Origin: Melitaea cinxia | Lineage: Eukaryota; Arthropoda; Insecta; Lepidoptera; Nymphalidae | Direction: 5' to 3' | Length of the DNA stretch: 64,000 bases | Assembly: GCF_905220565.1 (NCBI RefSeq) | Contig: NC_059404.1 | Coordinates: 7,468,472 to 7,532,471 of the forward strand | In this document: in pieces, positions 33,760-42,892 of the stretch | Numbering within the stretch: the first letter of the stretch is position 1 | How the letters are laid out: each line of letters begins with the position of its first letter | Translations under genes and position numbers: made by a program | Notes under the pieces: model-generated | Seen by the model: only the letters and a program-made list of their open reading frames with translations | Database searches by the model: none | Told to the model about the DNA's origin: nothing

Positions 33760-35880
33760 AAACAAACGGGGTGAGCTAAATAAAACCGTTTAAAAATTAA
33801 AAGCTCGCCTGAGTCGCAGGTAGTCAAATACACGTAACACAATGAATCCTATCCATGGATAGGAAAAAAAAACAAGTGCAGGTTTTTACGTTATAAATAT
33901 TATTTTTCAAGCAATTAAACTGATAATATCTTGTTCTTGCATTTTTCATTTAAACTTATAATGTATCGAACTTAAAATGTGGTAAATGGAATGCGTATCC
34001 TTTCGCCATTTTGTATACGTGTGCAGACAATAATATGTCAAATGATCACACGTTGCATTATTGTAATAAATACGCATTCGTATTTAACTATTTATCATAT
34101 ACTAAAATTAAAACACCGAGTACGATACTACTTCAAATCACCTTTAGAAAAATAATTCTAAAAAAAATTAGAAAAAATGTGTCAAAAAAGGGTCAAAATA
34201 AGAACAAATACAAATGCTGTAAATTTGGGACTTATTAAAGGATTGCAAAAGGGTTCTTGTTATTCGTCTACTAAACTGTTTGATAACGAAACATTGTTCG
34301 TATCAAACAAAAGGAATATAATAGTGGTCTCATTCTACATGTCCAGACCCGCATGAAACGCATTTCAAATGCAAAAAGAGAAACACGTCAAAGAGACCCC
34401 GTCAGTCTTTAGATCAAGTGTGAAGATATGAAGTTTTCAGAATGATGGACAGTTAACTATTTTCTACTAAGCCCCACTGAAATAGCTTGGATTTACGCAC
34501 TAATTCTGACGAACAGAATAACTTTTGATAGTATGTGCTCTTGTAAGTATCAAAATATGTGGGTGTGAAAACATAACGAAAAATTATGTTAAAAACGTAA
34601 TAGTTATTACACGAATAATTTTATAAATCAGTATAACTTTTAAAATTCATTAGGCATAAATTGAGCGTAAAAGAAGAAAAAGGAAAGAGAGAAGAGAGGA
34701 TAGACTTTAATTTATACTCCTTATAAAGTTAATTACATTCATAAGACAAGATAAGAATAAATAATAAATGAAGTAAAATGACATCAACAGCAAGATGATG
34801 AAGATGAAGAATGAAATTTTTAAATAATACAATTAATTTAATTAAAAAATAAAAATCCTTGTACTATTCCCAGTTTATTTTAGTTCTGGGACTTTGGATG
34901 ATGGATCATGTTAGCAGTTTATTTAAAAACTAAAAAAGATCGGTTAATATTGTTGGGTTTCAAGTAACTTTACATAAATGTGGAAAAGTAAATCCATGCT
35001 AACTTAAACATATAAAATAAAAACTATATATAAGGTCCGTGAACGTCCTTCTTAAATTTACTCGCAGCGACGTGAAAGTTAGTTATGACGAAGTTTGATT
35101 GTATGGAGAATAAACATTTGCTCCGCACCCCATTGTTCCAGTAGCAGTTACTAAGTTATTTCAAACCAAATGAAAAGATAACGAAGTGTGATTTCACCCT
35201 CGACGTATAAACTCGTTTCGTATCCGCTAACTCCAGTTTCTGTTATTATTTTAACGGAACGTTTTGAATAAATCTCTATGGTAATAAAAAACTGAACCTT
35301 AATCGTTGCCATTAGCGAGAGTTACGACTCGCGCTGGTCGGGACTATCAAGTCAATTATTGCGCGCTACGACTGTGTAAAAAAGATTAGCACATTTGCCG
35401 TTAACGATCCCGAAAACAGGACCGCATCAGACAGCATCAGCGTGCCGGAGTAAAACGAAATAGCAATAAAAGTAAATCGACGGCCCGGTCGGCCCGTTCG
35501 GTGCGCCGGATTAAATCAAACGTTATGTCTTAGCAAATTACGGTCCGTGCTTACGTTAACCGAATTTAGGTAGGAATAGAAAGAGGTGAAAAGTTAATTA
35601 CGGATAATACGGATATCGTATATTCAACAGAAATAGATTTAATTATGTTATAATTATTGACTGAAATGAAAACATTCATTTCGCCGTCAGGTGATTATAC
35701 ATATTACATACACACTTAAGTTACAAATTTAAAAAAAAAATACAGAGTCATGGTAAAAACAACAAAGTCATAGAGATTATAATCGATCTTAATTAGCCAA
35801 TAATAATCACTTGATAAAGTTACCCACAGTCACAGATCTATACTATATACAGATACATATAAATATAGTCGTATACATAT
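33760..35880. other. Gene-poor stretch with a G+C-richer patch
   Basis: No recognisable gene. 35300-35560 is clearly less AT-rich ('cgacggcccggtcggcccgt') and non-repetitive here; it could be a host regulatory region or exon but has no convincing frame. Confidence 0.3.
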
Positions 35881-35975
35881 ATATAAAACCACAAAACAAG
35901 TTTTAACGTTCGATTAAAATAAGAATCATCAAAATCGGTACACTCCATGAAAAGTTTTGAGGTATAATAAAACCT

Positions 35976-36640
35976 AGGTGATATGCATATCCTATCTACT
36001 CTCTTTAATATCCTACGTGATCCAAACTCTCCTTCTTATCTTCGATCCCGTTTTCACTTCCTACCCTCTCCTAATCGTTCCAGGCGCCCTGGCATTACAA
36101 CAAAGCTGGATGTACCAAAGTGCAATACCAAATTCAAACTTAATTCATTTACGGTACGCGCCTCTATACTGTGGAACAAACTCCCAGAAAGTATCCAAAA
36201 AAGTCCTTCCCTTGTCTCCTTCAAACGTAAATTAAAGGAGCACTTTATTTCTCAAGTCAATTTACAATCATCTACTTAGTGAGTATGTAAGTATATAATT
36301 ACCTATCTATTATGTTATGTATTTGTATGTATTTATGTGTGTATGTATATATATGTATATGTATGTATGTATAAATGTAAGGTATATATATATGTATGAT
36401 ATGTCTGTGTGTATGTATTTATACTTATAAGTTTGTAATACATTACAGTTATTCAACTATTTTCTCAATATTGTTATTTCTTGCACTGTGTATGGCCCCC
36501 GCTATATGGCACTCTCTCTCATGACCATTGGTTGACTGGCAGAGATCTCTTCTAGGGATAAGTCCACCTTTGCCATCAACTATATATGTAATTTTCTGTA
36601 TATTCTGTTCTTAAGTGCAATAAAGTATATATAGGTCGAC
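35976..36640 (+). mobile_element. 5'-truncated CR1-like LINE, 3' end
   Basis: ORF2 C-terminal coding (35983-36279) followed by a 3' region with a TATG-rich tract (36300-36420), the block 'gactggcagagatctcttct' and a terminal 'gtgcaataaagtatata'. Comparable 3' ends are at 60690-60977 (plus) and 56765-56945 (minus). Confidence 0.7.
35983..36279 (+). pseudogene. LINE ORF2 C-terminal fragment
   Basis: 98 codons with 'SRFHFLPSPNRSRRPG', 'NSFTVRASILWNKLPESIQK' and 'SFKRKLKEHF'. The 'R-x-x-x-LWN-x-LP' and 'FK-x-x-LK' pattern is the usual end of LINE ORF2 proteins of the CR1/Jockey group. The endonuclease and RT are absent by 5' truncation. The frame is open and ends in a stop, so this is a young or lucky fragment rather than an intact gene. 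A second overlapping frame at 35978 is a shadow. Confidence 0.7.
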
Positions 36641-36719
36641 GAAAAATAGTCAAGTAAATACGCATTACAGATAACTCAAAAATACTGGTCAGATCTTAAT
36701 TAAATTTTAACATAACAAG

Positions 36720-36832
36720 CACCACCTTTCAATAAAAAAAAGAATGATTGAAATCGGTCCATCCAGTAAAAGTTCTGAGTACATAAAAAAAACAGTTGAA
36801 TTGAGAAACTCCTCCTTTTCGGAAGTTAAAAA
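36720..36832 (+). repeat. Family-G repeat, diverged copy
   Basis: 'aaaaaaaagaatgattgaaa' plus 'tcggtccatccagt' and 'ttgaattgagaaactcctcc' parallel the 38580-38713 copy. Its end differs ('cggaagttaaaaa'). Confidence 0.45.
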
Positions 36833-36929
36833 AACGTATTTATATATTTACTCCAACTATAATAATAAAATTAGTTTTTCTTGTTTTAACTAAAAACTTA
36901 ACTTTGAAATATAATTGAACGAAGAATAA

Positions 36930-37433
36930 ATAATAAATAATTTTTAACAAAAAAAAACCGACTTCAAAAAGGAAACTAAAAAGTGAAAAATAAATTTACT
37001 TAGTACAAAGTAATTCGTATTTTGATGTAGTTAATCAGAAATGATTAAATAAATATTTTATAATTTTGAAGTCGGTGCCAAGTAAAACCACAACTACTCT
37101 AGTATCTACTCATAAGTTGTATTCAGTTTTCTTTCATAATTTGTTTCATTGACTATTAGGTTGAATACTGTTATTATTCTGTTATTGTTTTGACATATCT
37201 AATAATATTTTTTGTACTTGTTTGTTGTGTGTGTGCTGTTTGTATTTGTTATTGTAGCCAGGTTGTTGTAGTATTTACTTGGCACCAACTTCAAAATTAT
37301 AAAATACTTATTTAATCATTTCTGATTAACTACATCAAAATACGAATTACTTTGTACTAAGTAAATTTATTTTTCACTTTTTAGTTTCCTTTTTGAAGTC
37401 GGTTTTTTTTTTGTTAAAAATTATTTTATTTTA
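36930..37433. mobile_element. Foldback element with ~150-bp inverted arms
   Basis: The left arm (about 36930-37085) and right arm (about 37270-37433) are near-perfect reverse complements, from 'taatttttaacaaaaaaaa' and 'accgacttcaaaaaggaaac' inward to 'ttttgaagtcggtgccaagt', answered by 'cttggcaccaacttcaaaat'. The ~185-bp centre is unique. The 'accgacttcaaaaa' motif links it to family G. No coding; a MITE/foldback element. Confidence 0.8.
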
Positions 37434-37442
37434 CAATTTTTA

Positions 37443-37636
37443 GTGATGGGTAGACCTAACAAGGATGCTTTTTCTCTTATGTCGGGAGTTCGGAAACATA
37501 CACAATACACAAGCACAAACACCCAGATCATGACAAACATCTATATGACCAATACAAATGTCTGTCGTGCGCGGGGATTGAACCCACTAACGCCAGCGCA
37601 ACAGCCGGCGCTGTGACCGCTGCGCTAACGCGTCGA
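37443..37636 (-). mobile_element. tRNA-derived SINE-1, copy 3
   Basis: The minus-strand head starts 'gacgcgttagcgcagcggtc', with an A box TAGCGCAGCGG. B-box region: 'gggttcaatccccgc'. The body has 'gacatttgtattggtcatat' and 'tcatgatctgggtgtttgtg'. It is 3'-truncated or diverged after 'cccgacataagagaa'. Confidence 0.75.
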
Positions 37637-37862
37637 CATACTATGAGTAAAGTTCGCTATCAGGTGTACGTAATAACAACCGGGACTGACAGCCTAGCGT
37701 GTTCTCCGAGGCAAGGTTGGGAGAACCACAAAGATTAACAACTAGACCAAAAATAAATATTTATATAAATATAAATATCCACTCCGAGCTGGAATAGAAC
37801 CCGCGACCGTCGGTGTTTAGGCGCCGCCGACACGGCACATGCACCATTATATTAAAGCGGTC
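37637..37862 (-). mobile_element. tRNA-derived SINE-2, copy 4 (3' part lost)
   Basis: The minus-strand head 'gaccgctttaatataatggt' and 'gtgtcggcggcgcctaaaca' match copy 1, with a mutated B box ('gggttctattcc'). The family tail ('ctgctgggcata') is missing; the sequence stops exactly where SINE-1 copy 3 begins, so the two abut head to tail. Confidence 0.7.
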
Positions 37863-37867
37863 GTCAA

Positions 37868-38713
37868 ACAGCAAAAGGTAACTGCTGTAAATTGTTGAGA
37901 AATTCCCTCGAGTGTTTATGGGCTCTATCATCAAACCTGGTCCTGCGAGACAGATGATCACACCGCAGGTAATTGCTATAAATCGTTGAAAAGTTCCCTC
38001 GACTATCTTTCGTATCCATCATCAGACTGAAATAGCACTTATAACTCATATATATGCAAAGTTCTCATCAATAGAGACGAATTAAGTTCAAACAGCAGGT
38101 AATTGCTATAAGTCGTTGAAGAGTACCCTCGACTATCTTTCGTCGCCATCATCAGACTGAAATGGCATATATAACTCATATATATGCAAAGTTCTCATCA
38201 ATAGAAACGAATTAAGTTCAAACAGCAGGTAATTGCTATAAATCGTTAAAGAGTTCCCTCGACTAACTTTTGTCTCCATCATCAGACTGTAATGGCACTT
38301 ATAACTCATACAGGTGCAAAGTTCTCATCAATAGAAATGAATTAAGTTCAAAAAGCAGGTAATTGCTATAAATTGTTGAAGAGTTCCCTCGACTATCTTT
38401 CTTCTCCATCATCAGATCGACTCCAGACCTTTATTAAATAGTAGTGCTTTATAGTACTTAATGAAAACATGATTAAATTTACTAGTCACCCTTACGATTT
38501 TTGAAAGTTTCTCTCGATTTCTCTGGGATCCCATCATCAGATCTTGGTTTCCTTATCATGGTACCAAACTATGAATATCTCCTTTCCAACAAAAAAAGAA
38601 TTATCAAAATCGGTTCATAAACGAAGAAATTATCTCCGAACATACATAAAAAAAAAATATATATATACGGTCGAATTGAGTAACCTCCTCCTTTTTTTGA
38701 AGTCGGTTAAAAA
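37868..38713 (+). repeat. Family-G element with 130-bp minisatellite
   Basis: Left part: an array of 130-bp units, with 'gcaggtaattgctataa' at 37965, 38095, 38225 and 38355. Each contains 'cgttgaagagttccctcgac' and 'ccatcatcagact'. Right part: single-copy 'ttccttatcatggtaccaaa', 'aattatcaaaatcggttcat' and a terminal 'ttttttgaagtcggttaaaa', as at 18250. No coding. A partial extra unit lies at 37868. Confidence 0.75.
37965..38420 (+). repeat. 130-bp tandem array
   Basis: Three full units and one partial unit at an exact 130-base spacing. Units differ by a few per cent. This is a minisatellite inside family G, not a CRISPR array: units are adjacent with no spacers. Confidence 0.9.
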
Positions 38714-38767
38714 TAGTATGAAAAGAAATATTATTCGGAAATATTACCATTTGTGTAGCAATTTGAA

Positions 38768-39450
38768 AGTCATGTCCTTAGTTACATATGTTTTTGATCT
38801 GTGTTTGATCTATGTATATTCTACGCATTCGATCGCTGTGTAAACTGATTGTTGAATTTCTACCCACTTTAATTTTATTTTTTCTTTTGCGTTGGACTCG
38901 CAGTAATACTATGTTATAAACTACAAATTGTTTATATAGTTAAATTTCTCATGTAATTGAATTTGTTGTAATTCTTTATGAGAATAAAGCTTCTATAACC
39001 ATATATTTATCATCGTCGAGACTGCACTATCACAATGAAATACTTAAAATTCAGCAGCAGTAGGGCTTTATACAAATTACTAAAATACTTTTGCATTTGT
39101 TAATGTAAACGAATTTTGATAACTGTGCCTCTATGTGGTTCAAATGAGGTATGTCGATTTTAATAAAACTGCGTCGCTTTTAAAGCTTGAAGAAAATGAA
39201 AAACATAAAAATTATTTTAAGGGCTACGAAAATTTATTGGAGTTTATTGGAATTTACTCCTTAAAAATCGATTTTCATATAAGGCCCCGGTATGAAAAAA
39301 AATATGAGGAATAAAATCCACTGAACGAATGACCTCGTTACGTTTCTAGTAACACCTTCTATGGGAACCAATTGGGATCCGATTGTTGACGTAACGAAGT
39401 TTTCTAATAACGGCATCTTAGATAAATAGATGGCGTTATTTGATTCTTTT
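38768..39450 (+). repeat. Dispersed repeat F, copy 1, interrupted
   Basis: Matches 57673-58075 from 'aaagtcatgtccttagttac' through 'catcgtcgagactgcactat', 'gataactgtgcctcta' and 'ccactgaacgaatgacctcg' to 'agatggcgttatttgattc'. It is split by an insertion at 38790-38999 and has ~85 bases near 39215-39300 that copy 2 lacks. It ends in an imperfect hairpin (39406-39440). No coding frame. Confidence 0.75.
38790..38999 (+). mobile_element. ~210-bp insertion in repeat F
   Basis: Absent from copy 2 of repeat F at the same point. Short duplication CATAT at 38785-38789 and 39000-39004. It ends 'gagaataaagcttctataac', with an AATAAA signal, so it may be a retroposed 3' fragment; source unknown. Confidence 0.5.
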
Positions 39451-39736
39451 TTTTTATATCACTATGTCGGAAAACAAGCGTACGGCTCACCTGATGGTAA
39501 GAGATTACCGTAGCTTATAGACGTCTGCAACACCAGAAGCATCGCAAGCGCGTTGCTGACCCAATCCCCAATCCCCCCAGGAGCTCTGGTCACCTTACTC
39601 ACCAACGGGAACATAATACTGCTTAAAAATAGTATTATTTAGCTGTGACCTTCTGTAAGGTCGAGGTACTACCCCAGTTGGGCTGCTCCAAATTTTGAGC
39701 AGGAAATTCCTGCTGTGCCTTACCTCAGTTATATAA
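39440..39736 (+). repeat. Dispersed repeat R, copy 2
   Basis: The best-preserved copy: 'aagcgtacggctcacctgat', 'cagaagcatcgcaagcgcgt', 'ctctggtcaccttactcacc', 'gtattatttagctgtgacct', 'gctgctccaaattttgagca'. Its 3' end 'tacctcagttatataa' (39721-39736) is the target in which the R1-group LINE inserted; the rest of the original locus resumes at 47031. Confidence 0.75.
39721..39736 (+). repeat. Target-site duplication, left copy
   Basis: TACCTCAGTTATATAA, identical to 47015-47030 directly after the LINE's A-rich tail. The pair fixes the 5' and 3' boundaries of the R1-group element. Confidence 0.9.
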
Positions 39737-41583
39737 TCTTTGTCATTTTGATATTAGAAAAACAAAGAGTTACCTATATAAACATAATAGAAAAATAGAG
39801 ACAACCCAAGTTAAAATCCCCATAAACGTGTGCATAGTTGCTCCTCGCAAATAAAACTTTTAAAAATTTCAAAAAGTGGTTTAAAGTGCATTATTATATA
39901 TAAACTGCATATCAAAAGTTGCGGAATTGCACGCCCTATACAGTGACACATCTGGCTTTTCAAAATTTAGACTTTTAATTGGTGAAAATCGTGAAAAAAT
40001 TGTGAGAATTCAAAAATTTTAAACACAAAAAGTGAAACGCTGCGTTTTTAAGATCGACGACATATAGATATTTTTATATCGTTCGACGGGGCTCATTGAG
40101 CTCTAAAATTTGAATATACGCTCGGATTTTTCCGAGGAAAACTCACGGAGTTATTCACGGAAAACTGCGGACCACGTGGCCACGTGCACTCACTTCCCGG
40201 AGTGCGCTGGTAGCGTGACGCACCTCAATCGACGCGGCGCAGCAAGGCAAACACGACGGCACTTCGACCATCAAAATCGGATGAGTGCTTAGGGAGATAT
40301 TGGACTTTGAAAAAATTACCGCTTTTCAATAAAAAAATTTCCAAAAGTAAAGAGAGGACCCCCTTAAAATTTTATTAAATTTTGTTGGCTTTAATTAGAT
40401 CTAATTACGTTCTTAATTTCAAAATTTTTCGTTCGGTAGTTTCGGAGTTATAAATTTTTTAAATTAAAGGGTGAACACGAGGGGGTGCTTCCTGGGGTCC
40501 AATATCGCCAGAAGTAATCTCAAAAATTTATTTTTAGTGTTAGTATAACCCCTAATTTTTTTGCATAGTTTTATTTTGTATTCTTACAATTTTAATCGTA
40601 AATTTTAGTTAAAATTTTTTGAGTTTTTCACCCCCACAATTCGGGGGTTGATTGTAAAAATCTTAAGTTAGTATAGTTAAGTAAAGCGCGACAAGCCCTT
40701 TCAAACGAACCCAAACACGGGCTATTTAGTGCAACAGGGGCCGAGTTGAGCAGCTTAAGACCTTGTGGCGGCCATATTGGTCGCCATTTGTAAAAAATTT
40801 AAAGGGCCATAACTCGGTTGTTTTTCATTTGATCGAGCTGGGGTTTTCATCATACGTTATATTGTGGAGAGAACTATAACCCCACAAGTAAACGGGCTCT
40901 ATCTAGAGTCGACCCTCGGATCCCGATTTTGGAACCTGAACTGGACAGAGCATCGGAAGACGAGCATAGAGAGCCGTCGCATGGGACTCTGCGATCAGCG
41001 GTTCCCGAAATATCGACTTTCTTTATTTTAGAGAAGTTGACTGCGACCCTACGGCCGATTAAGAGTGAACTTAGAAGGTAGAATATCTCGGGAACCGCTG
41101 GTCGTAGCGCGACACGGTTTCTTTTGCTGACAAGCTCTCTGGGAGGGCTCTAGAACTGATCGCAGTGGGTGGCTCTACATAGAGTCCGCAACGAAAAGGT
41201 AGAGTTTTTTCTACCTTTTCTTAGTTTAAGTTTAGTAATAAGTAGTGAGAGAACTAGGGCAGTTTTGCCTGCATTTTCGATTAGAGAGCGGCTATAGTGA
41301 AACCGCTCTCGCAAGAAAAATAAAACTTCAAACAATTGTATAGTTTGCATCTTATTGACTATTTTTTATATTTTTCCTATATTTTAACTTAATTTTATTT
41401 TATTTATAATTATTTTAATTTATTTTATCTTACTGGACACGCCTCCGACATGTTCGGCCTGCGCACCTCCCCCAAAACAAGGCCAAACCGGCCCAGACCA
41501 CGAAAACCGCGAAGAAGACGACAGACGGGGCAGCCTCGGGGCCCCCGTCACGGACGAGCCCTGTCAAGGGGCCTACCCCTACA
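39737..41583 (+). promoter_or_regulatory. 5' region of the R1-group LINE
   Basis: Long untranslated leader, expected to hold an internal promoter; no motif can be assigned with certainty. Structured segments: a hairpin with ~22-base arms (40992-41013 with 41083-41104), a small stem around 'aaaaggtagag...ctacctttt' near 41191-41220, and 'agagcgg...ccgctct' near 41285-41310. From about 41420 the frame of ORF1 is open upstream of its ATG. No other protein is supported. Confidence 0.6.
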
Positions 41584-42873
41584 ATGAGTAAGGATAAGGC
41601 GGGGGCGGTGGGGGCTCCGGAGCTTCTGAAAGAAGCTATGCTCCGCAGTCCTCACCGTCTGTCCCGCCAATCCATTGAGGATAGTGGGACGAAGTCCAGA
41701 TTGGAAGTGGCTGATGAGCTGAGGCGACGCTGCGTGGCGACCACGATCAGCTCCAAGAATCTAAAACGGGAGTTGAGGCAAGAGATCGAGGATTCTGTAA
41801 ATGGCTTATATGACCTGCTCAGGAGCAGCGAGGCGGAGCTTGAGGAGCTGAGGGCTCGCGTGGCCGAGGAGACCGCCGCGGGAGAGGGGCCGGCGCCCAA
41901 GGATGCCGGCCCCGCGCCTACGGTGGCCCTGGACCTTTCGTTGAGCCAGAGGCTGGATGAGCACACTCGCCTTCTGCTCGAGAACGGGCAACGTCTCCGC
42001 GACTTGCAGGAACAGTTTGATAAACAGGAGCGGATGGCCGTCGCGCAGAGAACCTACGCGAGCGTTGCGGCAACTGGTTCCCCGCCGAAGGGGCCGGCCG
42101 CGTTGCCAAGATGCGCGGTTCTACATTCGGTCATCGTCACTTCGAAAGACGAAAAGGAGACGGGGGAGGAGGTGCTGACAAGAGTCAGAAAGGCAATAGA
42201 CGCCAAAGAGGGGTGGGTTAAGGTAGAAAGGGTCCGAAAGGCAAAAGACAGAAAGATTATCATGGGGTTCGAGACTGCCGAGGAAAGGAATAAAGCTAAA
42301 GAGAGGATGGGTAAAGAAGGAACGGGCCTCGAGTTCGAGGACATCATGAACAGGGACCCGCTTCTGATCCTAAGGGGTGTCCTGATATCACATACGGACG
42401 AAGAAGTAATAAAAGCCCTGAGGAATCAGAATCGGGACATATTCGATGGCCTTGGCCCCGGGGATGACCGGTTACAAATTAAGTATCCCAGAAGGCTCAG
42501 AAATCCGCACTTGGCCCACGTCGTGCTCAGTACATCGCCTACCCTCTGGAGGAGGATAACTGGCAAGGGGTCGGTCCATGTTGATCTCCAGAGGGTGAGA
42601 GCGGAGGACCAGTCACCACTCGTGCAATGCACACGGTGCCTGGGATATGGCCACGGGCGGAAGTTCTGCAAGGACCCGGCTGACCTGTGCAGCCACTGCG
42701 GCGAGCCGCACATGCGGTCGGAGTGCTCGGGCTGGCTGTCGGGGTCCCCACCCTCCTGCCGGAACTGTCGAAAGGCTAAGTCGGAAAGGACGGAACATAA
42801 TGCCTTTAGTGACGACTGTCCCGTCAGGAGAAGGTGGGATGGCCTCGCCCGCTCGTCCGTAGCATATTGCTAA
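41584..42873 (+). CDS. R1-group LINE ORF1 protein (Gag-like, three zinc knuckles)
   Basis: 429 codons, uninterrupted. ORF1 proteins of this group bind the element RNA and form the ribonucleoprotein that reaches the target DNA. The N-terminal third is charged, with two likely coiled-coil stretches (about residues 66-100, 'LLRSSEAELEELRARV', and 127-153, 'RLLLENGQRLRDLQEQF'). Residues ~185-300 form the conserved middle domain. Three Cys/His knuckles follow: 'CTRCLGYGHGRKFC' (~349-362, CX2CX4HX4C), 'CSHCGEPHMRSEC' (~368-380, CX2CX3HX4C) and a looser third (~392-413). The stop lies 19 bases before the ORF2 ATG. The frame is open upstream of the ATG with Lys/Pro/Thr-rich codons but no in-frame ATG seen, so 41584 is the first ordinary start; a non-AUG start is possible. 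Confidence 0.88.
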   Translation: MSKDKAGAVGAPELLKEAMLRSPHRLSRQSIEDSGTKSRLEVADELRRRCVATTISSKNLKRELRQEIEDSVNGLYDLLRSSEAELEELRARVAEETAAGEGPAPKDAGPAPTVALDLSLSQRLDEHTRLLLENGQRLRDLQEQFDKQERMAVAQRTYASVAATGSPPKGPAALPRCAVLHSVIVTSKDEKETGEEVLTRVRKAIDAKEGWVKVERVRKAKDRKIIMGFETAEERNKAKERMGKEGTGLEFEDIMNRDPLLILRGVLISHTDEEVIKALRNQNRDIFDGLGPGDDRLQIKYPRRLRNPHLAHVVLSTSPTLWRRITGKGSVHVDLQRVRAEDQSPLVQCTRCLGYGHGRKFCKDPADLCSHCGEPHMRSECSGWLSGSPPSCRNCRKAKSERTEHNAFSDDCPVRRRWDGLARSSVAYC

Positions 42874-42892
42874 GGGCGCGCCGACTGATGTG

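Noticed and set aside
40110..40292. 60-codon frame in the LINE leader
   Set aside because: Short, Arg/His-rich and without a conserved domain; treated as part of the untranslated leader.
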